From positions 1 to 64,000 of the forward strand of contig NZ_QOLC01000051.1 of assembly GCF_003333325.1 (NCBI RefSeq): a stretch of DNA of 64,000 nt. Direction: 5' to 3'. A program made the position numbers and the translations under genes. The notes beneath the pieces are model-generated. The model worked only from the letters and a program-made list of their open reading frames with translations. It had not been told where the DNA came from and made no database searches. Source of the DNA: Candidatus Ulvibacter alkanivorans (GTDB lineage Bacteria > Bacteroidota > Bacteroidia > Flavobacteriales > Flavobacteriaceae). Shown in pieces: positions 45,038 through 53,435 of this stretch (within the stretch, counting starts at the first letter, position 1; every line of letters starts with the position of its first letter).

Positions 45038-46357
45038 TTATTGTTTAGCAGATTCCGGTAAATATTCCAAACGCAAACGTTGGTTTGGTTGTAAATACCG
45101 CTGTGCTACTTCTTGAATTTCTTCTCTGGTAATACTTCTATAGATATCGTTGGTCTTATTTATAAGGCTCGTGTCTCCATAGAACACGTGATAGTCTGCC
45201 AATGAATTTGCGATACCGGCAAGTGTCGAATTCGCATTCACGAATCGGTTCTCGTAGATATTCTGAAGTTTTTCATACTCTCGTTCAGAAATAAGTTCGG
45301 TTTGAAGCCGTACGATCTCTTCATCTATTTCCTCGGTCAGTGTTTCGAGTGACGTATCATTAAGCGGTAAGGCTAAGGTGATATAGGTTCCATAGTCTTC
45401 CTGACTAAAATTAATTGCCCCAACTTGAAAAGCCTGTTTTTGATCATCGACTAATTTCTTATACAAGCGAGAACTCTTTCCATCGCTTAAGATAGAAGAA
45501 ATCATATCTAGCACGTAGGCATCGCGCTCGGTCATTCCGGGTGTTCGATATGCGTGGATCAACATCGGAATTTGAATGTTAGGATCGTAGTACTTGGCAT
45601 TGATTTGCTTTGTTATAGGCGGTTCTTCAATATCAATTTCCGGAACCGGAGCTCCTTTAGGAATGGACCCAAAATAATCATTGATTAATTTCTTGACATT
45701 GCTTTTATCGATATCGCCTGCTACGACAAGTGTCGCATTGTTAGGAACATAAAACTTATCGTTAAAAGCACGGAACTCTTCCAACGTTGCAGCATCCAGA
45801 TCCTCCATAGAACCAATGGTCGTCCATTGGTAAGGATGCACTTTAAACATATTCTCTTTTACTGCTTTTAAGACATTTCCATAAGGCTGGTTGTCTACTC
45901 GCAGTCGTTTCTCTTCCTTTACCACTTCATTTTGAGTGTCTACCCCAATCTGATTGATAATGGGATGCAACATACGTTCGCTTTCCATCCAAAGGGCTAA
46001 TTCCACATTGTTCGACGGAAATATTTCATAGTAATAAGTGCGGTCGTCGGTAGTGTTCGCATTATTGCTCCCTCCATGGGAAGAAACAATTTCAAACCAC
46101 TTTCCTCTTTCTATGTTTTCGGTACCTTCAAATAACAGATGCTCGAAGAAATGAGCAAATCCTGAGCGTCCCGGTGCTTCGTTCTTGGCACCCACATGGT
46201 ACATTACAGAGGTAACAACCACAGGTACGGTATTGTCTTGATGTAAGATAACGTGTAGTCCATTATCTAGATCGTATTCTTCAAATTCTACTTGCTGCGC
46301 TTGTATTCCTAATACAAAACTGCATACAGCCAGTAAGCTTAAAATTGTGTTTTTCAT
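45038..46357 (-). CDS. M16 zinc peptidase, catalytic subunit
   Basis: The product has 439 residues with a signal peptide ending in IQAQ. The inverted zinc motif is intact (HFFEHLLFEGT), with the distal Glu in the following helix (NEVVKEEKRLRVDN). Two M16 domains follow. It is exported and should cleave short or unfolded peptides in the periplasm, paired with the inactive partner encoded just downstream. Confidence 0.92.
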   Translation of the reverse strand: MKNTILSLLAVCSFVLGIQAQQVEFEEYDLDNGLHVILHQDNTVPVVVTSVMYHVGAKNEAPGRSGFAHFFEHLLFEGTENIERGKWFEIVSSHGGSNNANTTDDRTYYYEIFPSNNVELALWMESERMLHPIINQIGVDTQNEVVKEEKRLRVDNQPYGNVLKAVKENMFKVHPYQWTTIGSMEDLDAATLEEFRAFNDKFYVPNNATLVVAGDIDKSNVKKLINDYFGSIPKGAPVPEIDIEEPPITKQINAKYYDPNIQIPMLIHAYRTPGMTERDAYVLDMISSILSDGKSSRLYKKLVDDQKQAFQVGAINFSQEDYGTYITLALPLNDTSLETLTEEIDEEIVRLQTELISEREYEKLQNIYENRFVNANSTLAGIANSLADYHVFYGDTSLINKTNDIYRSITREEIQEVAQRYLQPNQRLRLEYLPESAKQ

Positions 46358-46664
46358 GTATGGTTTTTATTAAATTTTTATGTTAGACATCTTTTTGTCG
46401 AGATTGTTACGTTATGCGGTCTTAAATTACGAATTTGGTAGCGTCTGTTCAAGCCATAGTGCTACTTTAAGAAGGATTTAGCATTTTTTCTATTGCTTCG
46501 GAAGCAGTCGTCGAAGCGATTATAAGATGATTAAAACCAGTAGATTGATTTTTTTAGAATCATTTCTGAAGCTGTATACGTGCTTTTAGAAAATAAAAGT
46601 TAACAAACTCTTTAGAGGGGACAAACTATTATTTTGTAATTTTAACATAATAAAACCAACAACA
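46358..46664. other. Divergent intergenic spacer
   Basis: The 307 nt between the M16 and DUF4199 genes contain no supported ORF. A palindrome GCTTCGGAAGC lies near 46495, another copy of the over-represented TTCSGAA motif. Promoters for both flanking genes must lie here, but I see no exact consensus match. Confidence 0.5.
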
Positions 46665-47123
46665 ATGATTAAGATTTATACCAAATACGGAATTATTACC
46701 GCCATATTATTAATAGCTTATTTTCTAATTTCTAAATTCGTAGGATTACACGAGTATCCGGTGTTTAGTGCTCTTAACGGTGTTATTTTCGGTGTTGGTA
46801 TTTTGTGGGCAATGAAAAAGTACAAAGGTGAAACCGCTCGATTCAAATATCAAAAAGGATTTCAAACAGGACTGTTTACCGGAGGTATTGCGACTGTTCT
46901 CTTTGCCATATTCATGGCGATCTACATCTTTATGATCGATACGCAGTTTGCGAACTCGGTACTCGATTCTTACGGTTTAAATTATAATAAAGGATCCCTT
47001 ATCATGATCATTTCATTGGTGATCATGGGCTTTTCTACCTCCTTGGTACTTTCGTTAGCGTTTATGCAGTTGCTTAAGCAATCGTGGAATACGCCCGAAG
47101 GAAAACGAAATACAATGAAGTAG
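46665..47123 (+). CDS. DUF4199 membrane protein
   Basis: The product has 152 residues with four transmembrane helices. KYGIITAILLIAYFLISKFVG, the second pair separated by a basic loop (KKYKGETARFKYQKGFQTGLF), and GFSTSLVLSLAFMQ are typical of the Bacteroidetes DUF4199 family. Function is unknown. Confidence 0.85.
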   Translation: MIKIYTKYGIITAILLIAYFLISKFVGLHEYPVFSALNGVIFGVGILWAMKKYKGETARFKYQKGFQTGLFTGGIATVLFAIFMAIYIFMIDTQFANSVLDSYGLNYNKGSLIMIISLVIMGFSTSLVLSLAFMQLLKQSWNTPEGKRNTMK

Positions 47124-47213
47124 ATTCCACCACGGCAAATCGAATAAAACTTCTTTTAGCTTGTCATTAACACAAGCTGTGTGCTTTACAGTTAAAAATA
47201 ACATTCTAAACAC

Positions 47214-47244
47214 TTTGCTGTTTCCCTTTTTAAAATTATATTTG
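47214..47244 (+). promoter_or_regulatory. Promoter of rplU-rpmA
   Basis: TTTG at 47214-47217, a 19-nt spacer and TATATTTG at 47237-47244 form the best consensus match in the window. The leader before the ATG at 47339 is about 90 nt. Confidence 0.8.
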
Positions 47245-47338
47245 CACCCCTCTTACGCAAATTTTTTTGTAAAGAGTTAGTGGTTGTCTGTAATAGGGCA
47301 GTCTTTTATAAACAAAACATTTAATTAAACGTTACGCT

Positions 47339-48052
47339 ATGTATGCAATTGTAGAGATAGCAGGGCAGCAATTTAAAGTTGCGAAAGACCAAAAAGTCTT
47401 TGTGAATCGTTTAGCTACTGAAGAAGGTAAAAAGGTCGAATTCGACAACGTTCTTTTAGTAGGTAATGGCGATGACATTACTATTGGCGCCCCGGCTATA
47501 AGCGGCGCTCTTGTTGGAGCAAAAGTCGTTAGACACCTTAAAGGTGATAAAGTAATCGTTTTCAAGAAGAAACGAAGAAAAGGGTATCGAGTAAAGAATG
47601 GTCACAGACAAGCATTATCTGAGATCGTAATTGAAAGTATTGCAGCTTCCGGAGCAAAGAAATCTACTGCTTCTAAAGAAAAAGCAGCACTGGCTAAGAA
47701 AGCTGAACCTAAAAAAGCAGCTCCAAAGAAAGAAGCAGCTGCAAAGCCAAAAGCGACCGAAACTAAAAAAGCACCTGCTAAAAAGGCAAGTCCTAAGAAA
47801 GCAGACGATCTTAAAAAGATCGAAGGTGTAGGACCTAAGGCAATGGAAGCGATGGTAGCCGCAGGATTAGATACTTTTGCTAAGGTTGCGAAAGCAACTC
47901 CCGAGGCAATTGCTACTATCTTAAGCGATGCTAGCTCACGCTTGGCGCATTTAGTAACCGATACATGGCCCGAACAAGCACAACTTGCTGCCGATGGTAA
48001 GTGGGATGAGCTTAAGGACCTACAAGAAAAATTGGACGGCGGAAGAAAATAA
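47339..48052 (+). CDS. rplU: Ribosomal protein L21 with C-terminal helix-hairpin-helix fusion
   Basis: The product has 237 residues, against about 103 for ordinary L21. The first 100 are L21 (YAIVEIAGQQFKV, FKKKRRKGYRVKNGHRQ). A Lys/Ala-rich linker covers about 105-154, then comes an HhH domain of about 80 residues (LKKIEGVGPKAMEAMVAAGL; DTWPEQAQLAADGKWDEL). There is no stop or frameshift between the parts, so it is one polypeptide. The HhH domain could contact rRNA or another factor. Confidence 0.95.
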   Translation: MYAIVEIAGQQFKVAKDQKVFVNRLATEEGKKVEFDNVLLVGNGDDITIGAPAISGALVGAKVVRHLKGDKVIVFKKKRRKGYRVKNGHRQALSEIVIESIAASGAKKSTASKEKAALAKKAEPKKAAPKKEAAAKPKATETKKAPAKKASPKKADDLKKIEGVGPKAMEAMVAAGLDTFAKVAKATPEAIATILSDASSRLAHLVTDTWPEQAQLAADGKWDELKDLQEKLDGGRK

Positions 48053-48088
48053 TTCTGCTGAAGTTTAATCATATAAAACCGAAACAAG

Positions 48089-48352
48089 ATGGCTCATAAA
48101 AAAGGAGTTGGTAGTTCTAAGAACGGTAGAGAATCAGAATCGAAACGCTTAGGTGTGAAGATCTTTGGTGGACAAGAAGCTGTTGCTGGAAATATCATCG
48201 TAAGACAACGAGGATATACGCATCATCCAGGTGAGAATGTATATGGTGGAAAAGACCATACATTACACGCCAGAGTTGACGGTGTAGTACAATTCACAAA
48301 GAAAAAAGACAATAAATCGTACGTTTCTATTATTCCAAACGCAGAAGCTTAA
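48089..48352 (+). CDS. rpmA: Ribosomal protein L27
   Basis: The product has 87 residues beginning [20 protein letters not shown] with the typical [20 protein letters not shown]. There is no N-terminal extension needing the Firmicutes-type cleavage. It is co-transcribed with rplU. Confidence 0.98.
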   Translation: MAHKKGVGSSKNGRESESKRLGVKIFGGQEAVAGNIIVRQRGYTHHPGENVYGGKDHTLHARVDGVVQFTKKKDNKSYVSIIPNAEA

Positions 48353-48372
48353 GATTGTATTGAACCGATACT

Positions 48373-48407
48373 AAAAGCCCTTACCAATTTTGGTTAGGGC
48401 TTTTTTT
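48373..48407 (+). terminator. Intrinsic terminator of rplU-rpmA
   Basis: A 12-position stem with one mismatch (AAAGCCCTTACC with GGTTAGGGCTTT) is followed by seven T residues, 20 nt after the stop. Confidence 0.9.
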
Positions 48408-49035
48408 ATGGCAAACTTTCAAATCTTGCCCTGGAAATTGGCGATTCTAATAGCATCCACTTAGGGTCCTGCGGGTAGTGAGTATACACAAAATAGGCAG
48501 GGTTGGTCTTAAACCAATACATGTCGGGTTCGCTGCCTTTTGCATGACTTCTCGCATAGGTAATATCCAATAAATACCAAGTTCCGTCGAGTCGAACGGC
48601 ATTCCACGAGTGATCCGGTTGTTTCTTAATGCTTTTTTGGTTGCCGTATTTTTTACTATATCCGTGAATGACCTTACTTTCTATATTGAGTTGTGCACAT
48701 AGTTCGCTAAATAGAAAGGCATACCCGCCACACAGTGCTTTTTTTCGGGAGACCACTTGCTGTATCAATTGGGTTTTTGAAGCGTAGAACTTTTTTTGTA
48801 GCTCGGGGTTGTGGCGCAATTCATGGTCGTATGCAATATGTTTTGCGATCCAAGTATAGAGCGCACGTGCTTTCTCGGTGTCGGTACGGCTATTTTTGGT
48901 AATTCGTTTGGCCAGTTCTTTTGTCGTTGTTCTTACTTCGGAATGGGTCGTATTTCGATGTTTGGTTATTTGGGCCGAAACGGAAGTCCCTAGTAATAAC
49001 AAACATAACATCACTACAAATCTAATAGAAATCAC
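48406..49035 (-). CDS. Transglutaminase-like secreted protein
   Basis: I place the start at GTG 49035, which yields a signal peptide (ISIRFVVMLCLLLLGTSVSA/Q) and about 209 residues. ATG 49011 is the alternative. The frame runs open to 49224, but that part overlaps two hairpins and the ahcY terminator. The core has the papain-like triad region: KKALCGGYAFLF (Cys), DHSWNAVRLDGTWYLLD (His) and the following Asp. It is predicted to be periplasmic and may be a protease or crosslinker; the substrate is unknown. Confidence 0.78.
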   Translation of the reverse strand: MISIRFVVMLCLLLLGTSVSAQITKHRNTTHSEVRTTTKELAKRITKNSRTDTEKARALYTWIAKHIAYDHELRHNPELQKKFYASKTQLIQQVVSRKKALCGGYAFLFSELCAQLNIESKVIHGYSKKYGNQKSIKKQPDHSWNAVRLDGTWYLLDITYARSHAKGSEPDMYWFKTNPAYFVYTHYPQDPKWMLLESPISRARFESLP

Positions 49036-49128
49036 TATCGCTAAATTTATTAGATAACGCAGCAGTGTTTTATTTATTAAGTGGCACTGTGTTAAAATAG
49101 TATGCGATAGCGATAGCAGCGGCATCCT

Positions 49129-49195
49129 CGCTTGGCCGTAGCGACCAAGCGTGATATAGCGAATAGCGCGGTCGCCAAGGCATTTGGCCTTGGCG
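49129..49195. repeat. Two adjacent perfect hairpins between genes
   Basis: CGCTTGG/CCAAGCG (49129-49135 with 49145-49151) and CGCCAAGGC/GCCTTGGCG (49173-49181 with 49187-49195) lie side by side in the spacer before ahcY. They look like a palindromic intergenic repeat. Confidence 0.6.
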
Positions 49196-49207
49196 AATTG
49201 CCCAAGA

Positions 49208-49235
49208 ACAAAAAACCCCACCAAAAGGCAGGGTT
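49208..49235 (-). terminator. Intrinsic terminator of ahcY
   Basis: On the minus strand AACCCTGCC pairs with GGTGGGGTT (two G-T pairs) around TTTT, followed by six T residues, about 50 nt after the ahcY stop. Confidence 0.75.
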
Positions 49236-49286
49236 CGTTTGTTTTTAATGGTTTCGCAAGGATGTTTCCTATGGCGCTACCACTAT

Positions 49287-50603
49287 CTAGTATCTGTAAT
49301 ACTCAGGTTTATAAGGTCCTTCCACTTCTACACCAATATATTCGGCTTGCTCGGGGCGAAGTTCGGTAAGCTCAACACCAATGCGTTCTAAGTGTAATTT
49401 TGCCACTTTTTCATCTAGGTGTTTTGGCAACATATATACTTTGTTTTCGTAATTGTCGCTGTTCTTCCACAATTCGATCTGCGCCAAGGTTTGGTTGGTA
49501 AACGAGTTACTCATTACAAAACTTGGATGCCCGGTGGCACAACCAAGATTTACCAAACGGCCTTCTGCCAAGAGGATAATATCTTTGCCATCGATGGTGT
49601 ATTTGTCTACTTGCGGCTTGATCTCAACTTTAGATTCACCGTAGTTGTCATTAAGCCAAGCTACTGCGATCTCATTGTCGAAATGACCAATGTTACACAC
49701 GATGGTCTTGTCTTTCATTGCTTTAAAGTGCTCTCCGGTTACTATGTCTTTGTTTCCGGTAGTGGTGATCACGATGTCTGCTTTATCTAGTACTGTTTCC
49801 AGGCGTTTTACTTCAAAGCCGTCCATGGCAGCTTGCAATGCACAAATTGGATCGATCTCGGTTACGGTTACGATAGACCCTGCTCCTTTAAAAGAAGCGG
49901 CAGTTCCTTTACCTACATCTCCATACCCACATACGACTACGCGTTTTCCGGCCAACATGACATCGGTGGCACGTCTTACGGCATCTACTGCACTTTCGCG
50001 ACATCCATATTTGTTATCGAACTTAGATTTTGTCACACTGTCGTTCACGTTTATTGCCGGCATTACCAAGGTGCCTTTTTTCATACGTTCGTAAAGACGG
50101 TGTACTCCTGTTGTGGTTTCTTCGGAAAGGCCACGGATGCCCGAAGCTAGTTCTGGGTATTTGTCGAACACCATATTGGTAAGATCACCACCATCGTCTA
50201 AGATCATGTTAAGTGGCTTGCGCTCTTCACCAAAGAAGAGGGTTTGTTCGATACACCAGTCGAATTCTTCTTCTGTCATTCCTTTCCAGGCGTACACAGG
50301 AATACCTGCGGCTGCGATAGCGGCTGCCGCTTGATCTTGTGTAGAAAAGATATTACATGAGCTCCACGTAACTTCGGCACCCAGTTCGATCAAGGTTTCG
50401 ATAAGCACTGCGGTTTGAATGGTCATGTGTAAACAACCGGCGATACGAGCTCCTTTTAAAGGCTGCTCGTTCTTGTATTCTTCACGCAAGGACATTAGAC
50501 CCGGCATCTCTGCTTCTGCCAGTTCAATTTCTTTACGTCCCCAGTCGGCCAAGGAGATATCTTTTACTTTATATGCTGTGTAAGGCACTGTTTTAGTTGA
50601 CAT
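49287..50603 (-). CDS. ahcY: Adenosylhomocysteinase
   Basis: From ATG 50603 ([20 protein letters not shown]) the product has 438 residues; ATG 50609 is equally open. Substrate motifs include [15 protein letters not shown] and ECRES-like [16 protein letters not shown]; the NAD loop is [17 protein letters not shown]; the C-terminus ends in KPEYYRY. It hydrolyses S-adenosylhomocysteine to adenosine and homocysteine. No SAH riboswitch is seen upstream. Confidence 0.96.
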   Translation of the reverse strand: MSTKTVPYTAYKVKDISLADWGRKEIELAEAEMPGLMSLREEYKNEQPLKGARIAGCLHMTIQTAVLIETLIELGAEVTWSSCNIFSTQDQAAAAIAAAGIPVYAWKGMTEEEFDWCIEQTLFFGEERKPLNMILDDGGDLTNMVFDKYPELASGIRGLSEETTTGVHRLYERMKKGTLVMPAINVNDSVTKSKFDNKYGCRESAVDAVRRATDVMLAGKRVVVCGYGDVGKGTAASFKGAGSIVTVTEIDPICALQAAMDGFEVKRLETVLDKADIVITTTGNKDIVTGEHFKAMKDKTIVCNIGHFDNEIAVAWLNDNYGESKVEIKPQVDKYTIDGKDIILLAEGRLVNLGCATGHPSFVMSNSFTNQTLAQIELWKNSDNYENKVYMLPKHLDEKVAKLHLERIGVELTELRPEQAEYIGVEVEGPYKPEYYRY

Positions 50604-50656
50604 ATTCATATATTTGAATTTATAATAATTGCTGTTCCGAATTTTATTTCGGACTG

Positions 50657-50664
50657 CAAAAGTA
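50657..50664 (-). promoter_or_regulatory. Putative ahcY -7 element
   Basis: On the minus strand TACTTTTG fits TAnnTTTG, about 50 nt upstream of ahcY. A 6-bp hairpin (TCCGAA/TTCGGA near 50635-50653) lies in the predicted leader. Confidence 0.45.
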
Positions 50665-50685
50665 CGGAATATCCATCACATTTAT

Positions 50686-51330
50686 ATGCCACTTTACAAA
50701 ACTATAACAGTAAATCCTACAACTAAAGTCCTCATTTGGAAGATAGAAGAATCGTATGACGCACTTTCTGAAGGAATCGAGCTAACTTCGCATTGTAGGC
50801 AACGGGTAGATGGTATGAAAAGTGACCTGCATCGCCGCGGATTTATGAGCGTGCGTCATTTGCTTGCTTCGGAAGGCTATACCGATCACGACCTTTATTA
50901 CGATCGTGATGGAAAGCCGCACTTAAATGGTGATAAACATATTTCGATCACGCATTCGTTTGTTTTTTCGGCCATTATTATTAGCGATATAGAGGTTGGA
51001 ATCGATATTGAAAAGCAGCGTTCTAAGATCTTAAAGATCGCACATAAGTTTACACCTATTGAAGAGTATCGCACCATTGCCAATGAAGACGCGCTTATGC
51101 GAAAATTGACCATGGTTTGGGGTGCGAAAGAATCGTTGTACAAGAGTTTTGCCAAACCAGGTGTGAGTTTTCTACAGCATATTTATGTAGAAGACTTTCG
51201 GTTGGACGATATGCGCTCAACGGCAGAGGTGTCGTTCGAAGATGTGTCGCTGTCGTACGACATTTATTTTTTAGAGTTTGAAGAGTTTACGTGTGCCTAT
51301 GCCCTTATTTCTGAAGATGCAGCGGTATGA
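50686..51330 (+). CDS. 4'-phosphopantetheinyl transferase
   Basis: From ATG 50686 the product has 214 residues; the upstream frame extension is not homologous. Signature motifs are GIDIE (105-109), WGAKESLYK (145-153) and the ITHS segment before them. It loads phosphopantetheine on a carrier protein (ACP or other). It is the first gene of a tight operon that runs to 55368; its stop overlaps the next start by 4 nt. Confidence 0.88.
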   Translation: MPLYKTITVNPTTKVLIWKIEESYDALSEGIELTSHCRQRVDGMKSDLHRRGFMSVRHLLASEGYTDHDLYYDRDGKPHLNGDKHISITHSFVFSAIIISDIEVGIDIEKQRSKILKIAHKFTPIEEYRTIANEDALMRKLTMVWGAKESLYKSFAKPGVSFLQHIYVEDFRLDDMRSTAEVSFEDVSLSYDIYFLEFEEFTCAYALISEDAAV

Positions 51331-52028
51331 GAGAAACGCATTACCAACACATCTACAGTTTAGTTTCCGAAGGAAGAAAAGGACTTGCTATTTTAATAGA
51401 TCCCGATAAGTTCAATGCTTCGGAAACCGCCGAATTCTTAGCGCGTATCCCGACAGAAACCACTCATTTGTTTGTAGGTGGCAGCACCGTTGCCAACGGG
51501 CAAACAGAAGCTACCGTAACTGCATTGAAAGGGCATTCGAAGCTTCCTGTATTTCTATTCCCCGGTGATCATACACAAATCACCGCAAAAGCAGACGCCC
51601 TTCTATTCTTATCGCTATTATCGGGCAGGAACGCCGAATATTTGGTGGGTCAGCAGGTAAAATCAATTTCACGAATCAAGCGGTCTCAATTGGAAATTAT
51701 CGCAACCGGTTATTTGTTGTTGGATGGTGGGAACGAATCGGCCGTGGCTAGAGTAAGCAACACGCGGCCTATGCCGCAGGACGATATAGATACTATTGTG
51801 AACACTGCTTTGGCCGGACAGTATATGGGCGCTAAACTTATTTATTTGGAAGCCGGTAGTGGAGCTCATGTCCCGGTTTCTGAAAACGTTATACGCGCGG
51901 TCAAGAAAGCACTCACCATTCCGTTGATCGTAGGCGGAGGAATTAGAACAAATTCGCAAAAGCACGTGGCCTACACTGCCGGAGCCGATCTGGTAGTCAT
52001 GGGAACCGCATTTGAAAAAATGAATTAA
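51327..52028 (+). CDS. Geranylgeranylglyceryl phosphate synthase family protein
   Basis: The product has 233 residues, a TIM-barrel prenyltransferase of the GGGPS/PcrB family. LAILIDPDKFN, VGGSTVANGQTEATV, LFPGDHTQIT, YLEAGSGAHVPV and the phosphate loop VGGGIRTNSQKHVAYTAGAD are conserved. It should link a polyprenyl diphosphate to sn-glycerol-1-phosphate, the first step of ether-lipid-like compounds in archaea and in some Bacteroidetes. The product in this organism is unknown. Confidence 0.9.
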   Translation: MRETHYQHIYSLVSEGRKGLAILIDPDKFNASETAEFLARIPTETTHLFVGGSTVANGQTEATVTALKGHSKLPVFLFPGDHTQITAKADALLFLSLLSGRNAEYLVGQQVKSISRIKRSQLEIIATGYLLLDGGNESAVARVSNTRPMPQDDIDTIVNTALAGQYMGAKLIYLEAGSGAHVPVSENVIRAVKKALTIPLIVGGGIRTNSQKHVAYTAGADLVVMGTAFEKMN

Positions 52029-52034
52029 CATACT

Positions 52035-52295
52035 ATGAAAATTTCAGTAGAATTAACACTCACACCCATTCAGGACGATTATGAGCCTGTAATAATCAAT
52101 TTTATAAAATCGCTACGAGCCTCCGGACTAACGGTGTTAGAGAACCCATTGAGTACCCAAGTATTCGGTGACTACGATGCAGTAATGAAGGTGTTACAAA
52201 CAGAAATGAAAACGGCTTTGGTAGCCATGGACCGCGGATTGTTATATATGAAGATTGTATCATCGGATCGCAGTGACTATGAGCCCCATTTTTGA
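52035..52295 (+). CDS. Thiamine-binding protein of the MTH1187/YkoF family
   Basis: The product has 86 residues with the ferredoxin-like fold typical of the family once called DUF77 (KISVELTLTPIQDDYEPVI, LENPLSTQVFGDYDAV). Related proteins bind thiamine or its hydroxymethylpyrimidine part. Its 3' end overlaps the pnuC-like gene by 17 nt, which supports a role in vitamin uptake. It could act as a soluble thiamine chaperone or sensor. Confidence 0.82.
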   Translation: MKISVELTLTPIQDDYEPVIINFIKSLRASGLTVLENPLSTQVFGDYDAVMKVLQTEMKTALVAMDRGLLYMKIVSSDRSDYEPHF

Positions 52296-52911
52296 GTATT
52301 TTTTTGGACAATATGCCGAGTACGAGACCTATCAGATCGTATTAGAGATCGTAGCCGTACTTTTCGGGATCATATCGGCATGGTGCTCGAAACGTAACAG
52401 TATTTGGGTGTATCCTACAGGTATTGTTAGTACCTCGATATTTGTTTACTTGTTGTGGCAATGGGAGCTGTTGGGTGATATGCTCATCAACGTCTATTAT
52501 TTTACAATGAGTGTGTACGGATGGTATGTATGGACACGAAAAGTGAGTCCGAATTCGTATACCCCAATCACTTGGGCGACGAAACGAGAACATGCCATAT
52601 CCTTAGGGATCTTTTTTGGTGCGATCGTATTTGTATATGTGGTGTATGAGCTGTTCGAAAAATGGACGAGTTGGACGGCCTATGTCGATACATTGACCAC
52701 TGGACTTTTCTTTGTTGGAATGTGGTTGTTAGCACGAAGGAAAGTTGAAAATTGGTTGTACTTGCTCGCGGGGAATATAATTAGTGTGCCGTTGTATTTT
52801 TATAAAGGGTACACCATAAGCAGTATGCTCTACGTTATTTTTGTAATCATATCGGTGTTAGGCTATTTTGCATGGAAGAAAAACTTACACAAAGACACAG
52901 TAATTGCATAA
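52279..52911 (+). CDS. pnuC: PnuC-family vitamin transporter (probable PnuT)
   Basis: From ATG 52279 the product has 210 residues with seven transmembrane helices. GIISAWCSKRNSIWVYPTGI and NVYYFTMSVYGWYVWTRK are typical of PnuC carriers, which pass nicotinamide riboside, riboflavin or thiamine by facilitated diffusion. The preceding thiamine-binding gene and a TPP-riboswitch-controlled receptor 2.7 kb downstream favour thiamine (PnuT); the NadR-like kinase that overlaps its 3' end by 40 nt fits nicotinamide riboside equally well. Confidence 0.9.
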   Translation: MSPIFEYFFGQYAEYETYQIVLEIVAVLFGIISAWCSKRNSIWVYPTGIVSTSIFVYLLWQWELLGDMLINVYYFTMSVYGWYVWTRKVSPNSYTPITWATKREHAISLGIFFGAIVFVYVVYELFEKWTSWTAYVDTLTTGLFFVGMWLLARRKVENWLYLLAGNIISVPLYFYKGYTISSMLYVIFVIISVLGYFAWKKNLHKDTVIA

Positions 52912-53435
52912 AGGTTGTGCTTTTTGGTCCCGAATCGACCGGAAAAACTACGTTGGCCAAACAATTGGCTCAGCATTTTCAAACCGAATGGGTGCCCGAA
53001 TATATGCGTGAATACCTTCAGAAGAAATGGGATGAATCTAAAGAAATATGCGCCATTGAGGATCTAATCCCTATTGCTGAAGGGCAAATGCAAGCGGAGA
53101 ACTGTGCGGCTACTCGAGTAAACGAGCTTTTAATTTGCGACACTAACTTACTGGAGCTGAAGGTGTATTCTGAATATTATTACGATGGCTATTGTCCTAA
53201 ACCCATTGCTGAAGCTTCCGAAGCTAACAACTACGACCTCTATCTTCTTACTAATATTGATGTGCCTTGGGAATTCGATGATCTGCGCGATAGACCCGAT
53301 GACAGGTCAACGCTATTCCGTATTTTTGAAGCCGAACTAAAAAAAGGGAGAACCCCTTACCATATTATTAGCGGTTCTAAACAAGAACGTTTCGATCTTG
53401 CTGTGAACCTCATACAAAAGTTGCTATCTAAATAA
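52872..53435 (+). CDS. NadR-like P-loop kinase
   Basis: The product has 187 residues. The P-loop is FGPESTGKTTLAKQLA (18-33), with a substrate region WVPEYMREYLQ and a later LICDTNLLELKVYSEYYYDG. The domain is close to the ribosylnicotinamide kinase part of NadR, without the adenylyltransferase domain. It would phosphorylate the vitamin let in by the PnuC carrier and so trap it. Nicotinamide riboside is the default substrate for the family, thiamine the alternative suggested by context. Confidence 0.83.
   Translation: MEEKLTQRHSNCIKVVLFGPESTGKTTLAKQLAQHFQTEWVPEYMREYLQKKWDESKEICAIEDLIPIAEGQMQAENCAATRVNELLICDTNLLELKVYSEYYYDGYCPKPIAEASEANNYDLYLLTNIDVPWEFDDLRDRPDDRSTLFRIFEAELKKGRTPYHIISGSKQERFDLAVNLIQKLLSK

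Noticed and set aside
47602-48087. 161-codon ORF opposite rplU
   Set aside because: It is the antisense of the Lys/Ala-rich L21 linker and HhH region, giving a Leu/Ala/Phe-rich mirror product without start signals or family.
49036-49224. N-terminal extension of the transglutaminase-like protein to 49224
   Set aside because: The extension overlaps two perfect hairpins and the ahcY terminator, has no homology and would bury the signal peptide about 65 residues inside.
50604-50685. SAH riboswitch upstream of ahcY
   Set aside because: The leader is short and AT-rich with one 6-bp hairpin. The conserved GC-rich SAH aptamer is not present.
52872-53435. Bifunctional NadR
   Set aside because: At 187 residues only the kinase domain is present; the HIGH-type adenylyltransferase and HTH domains are missing.
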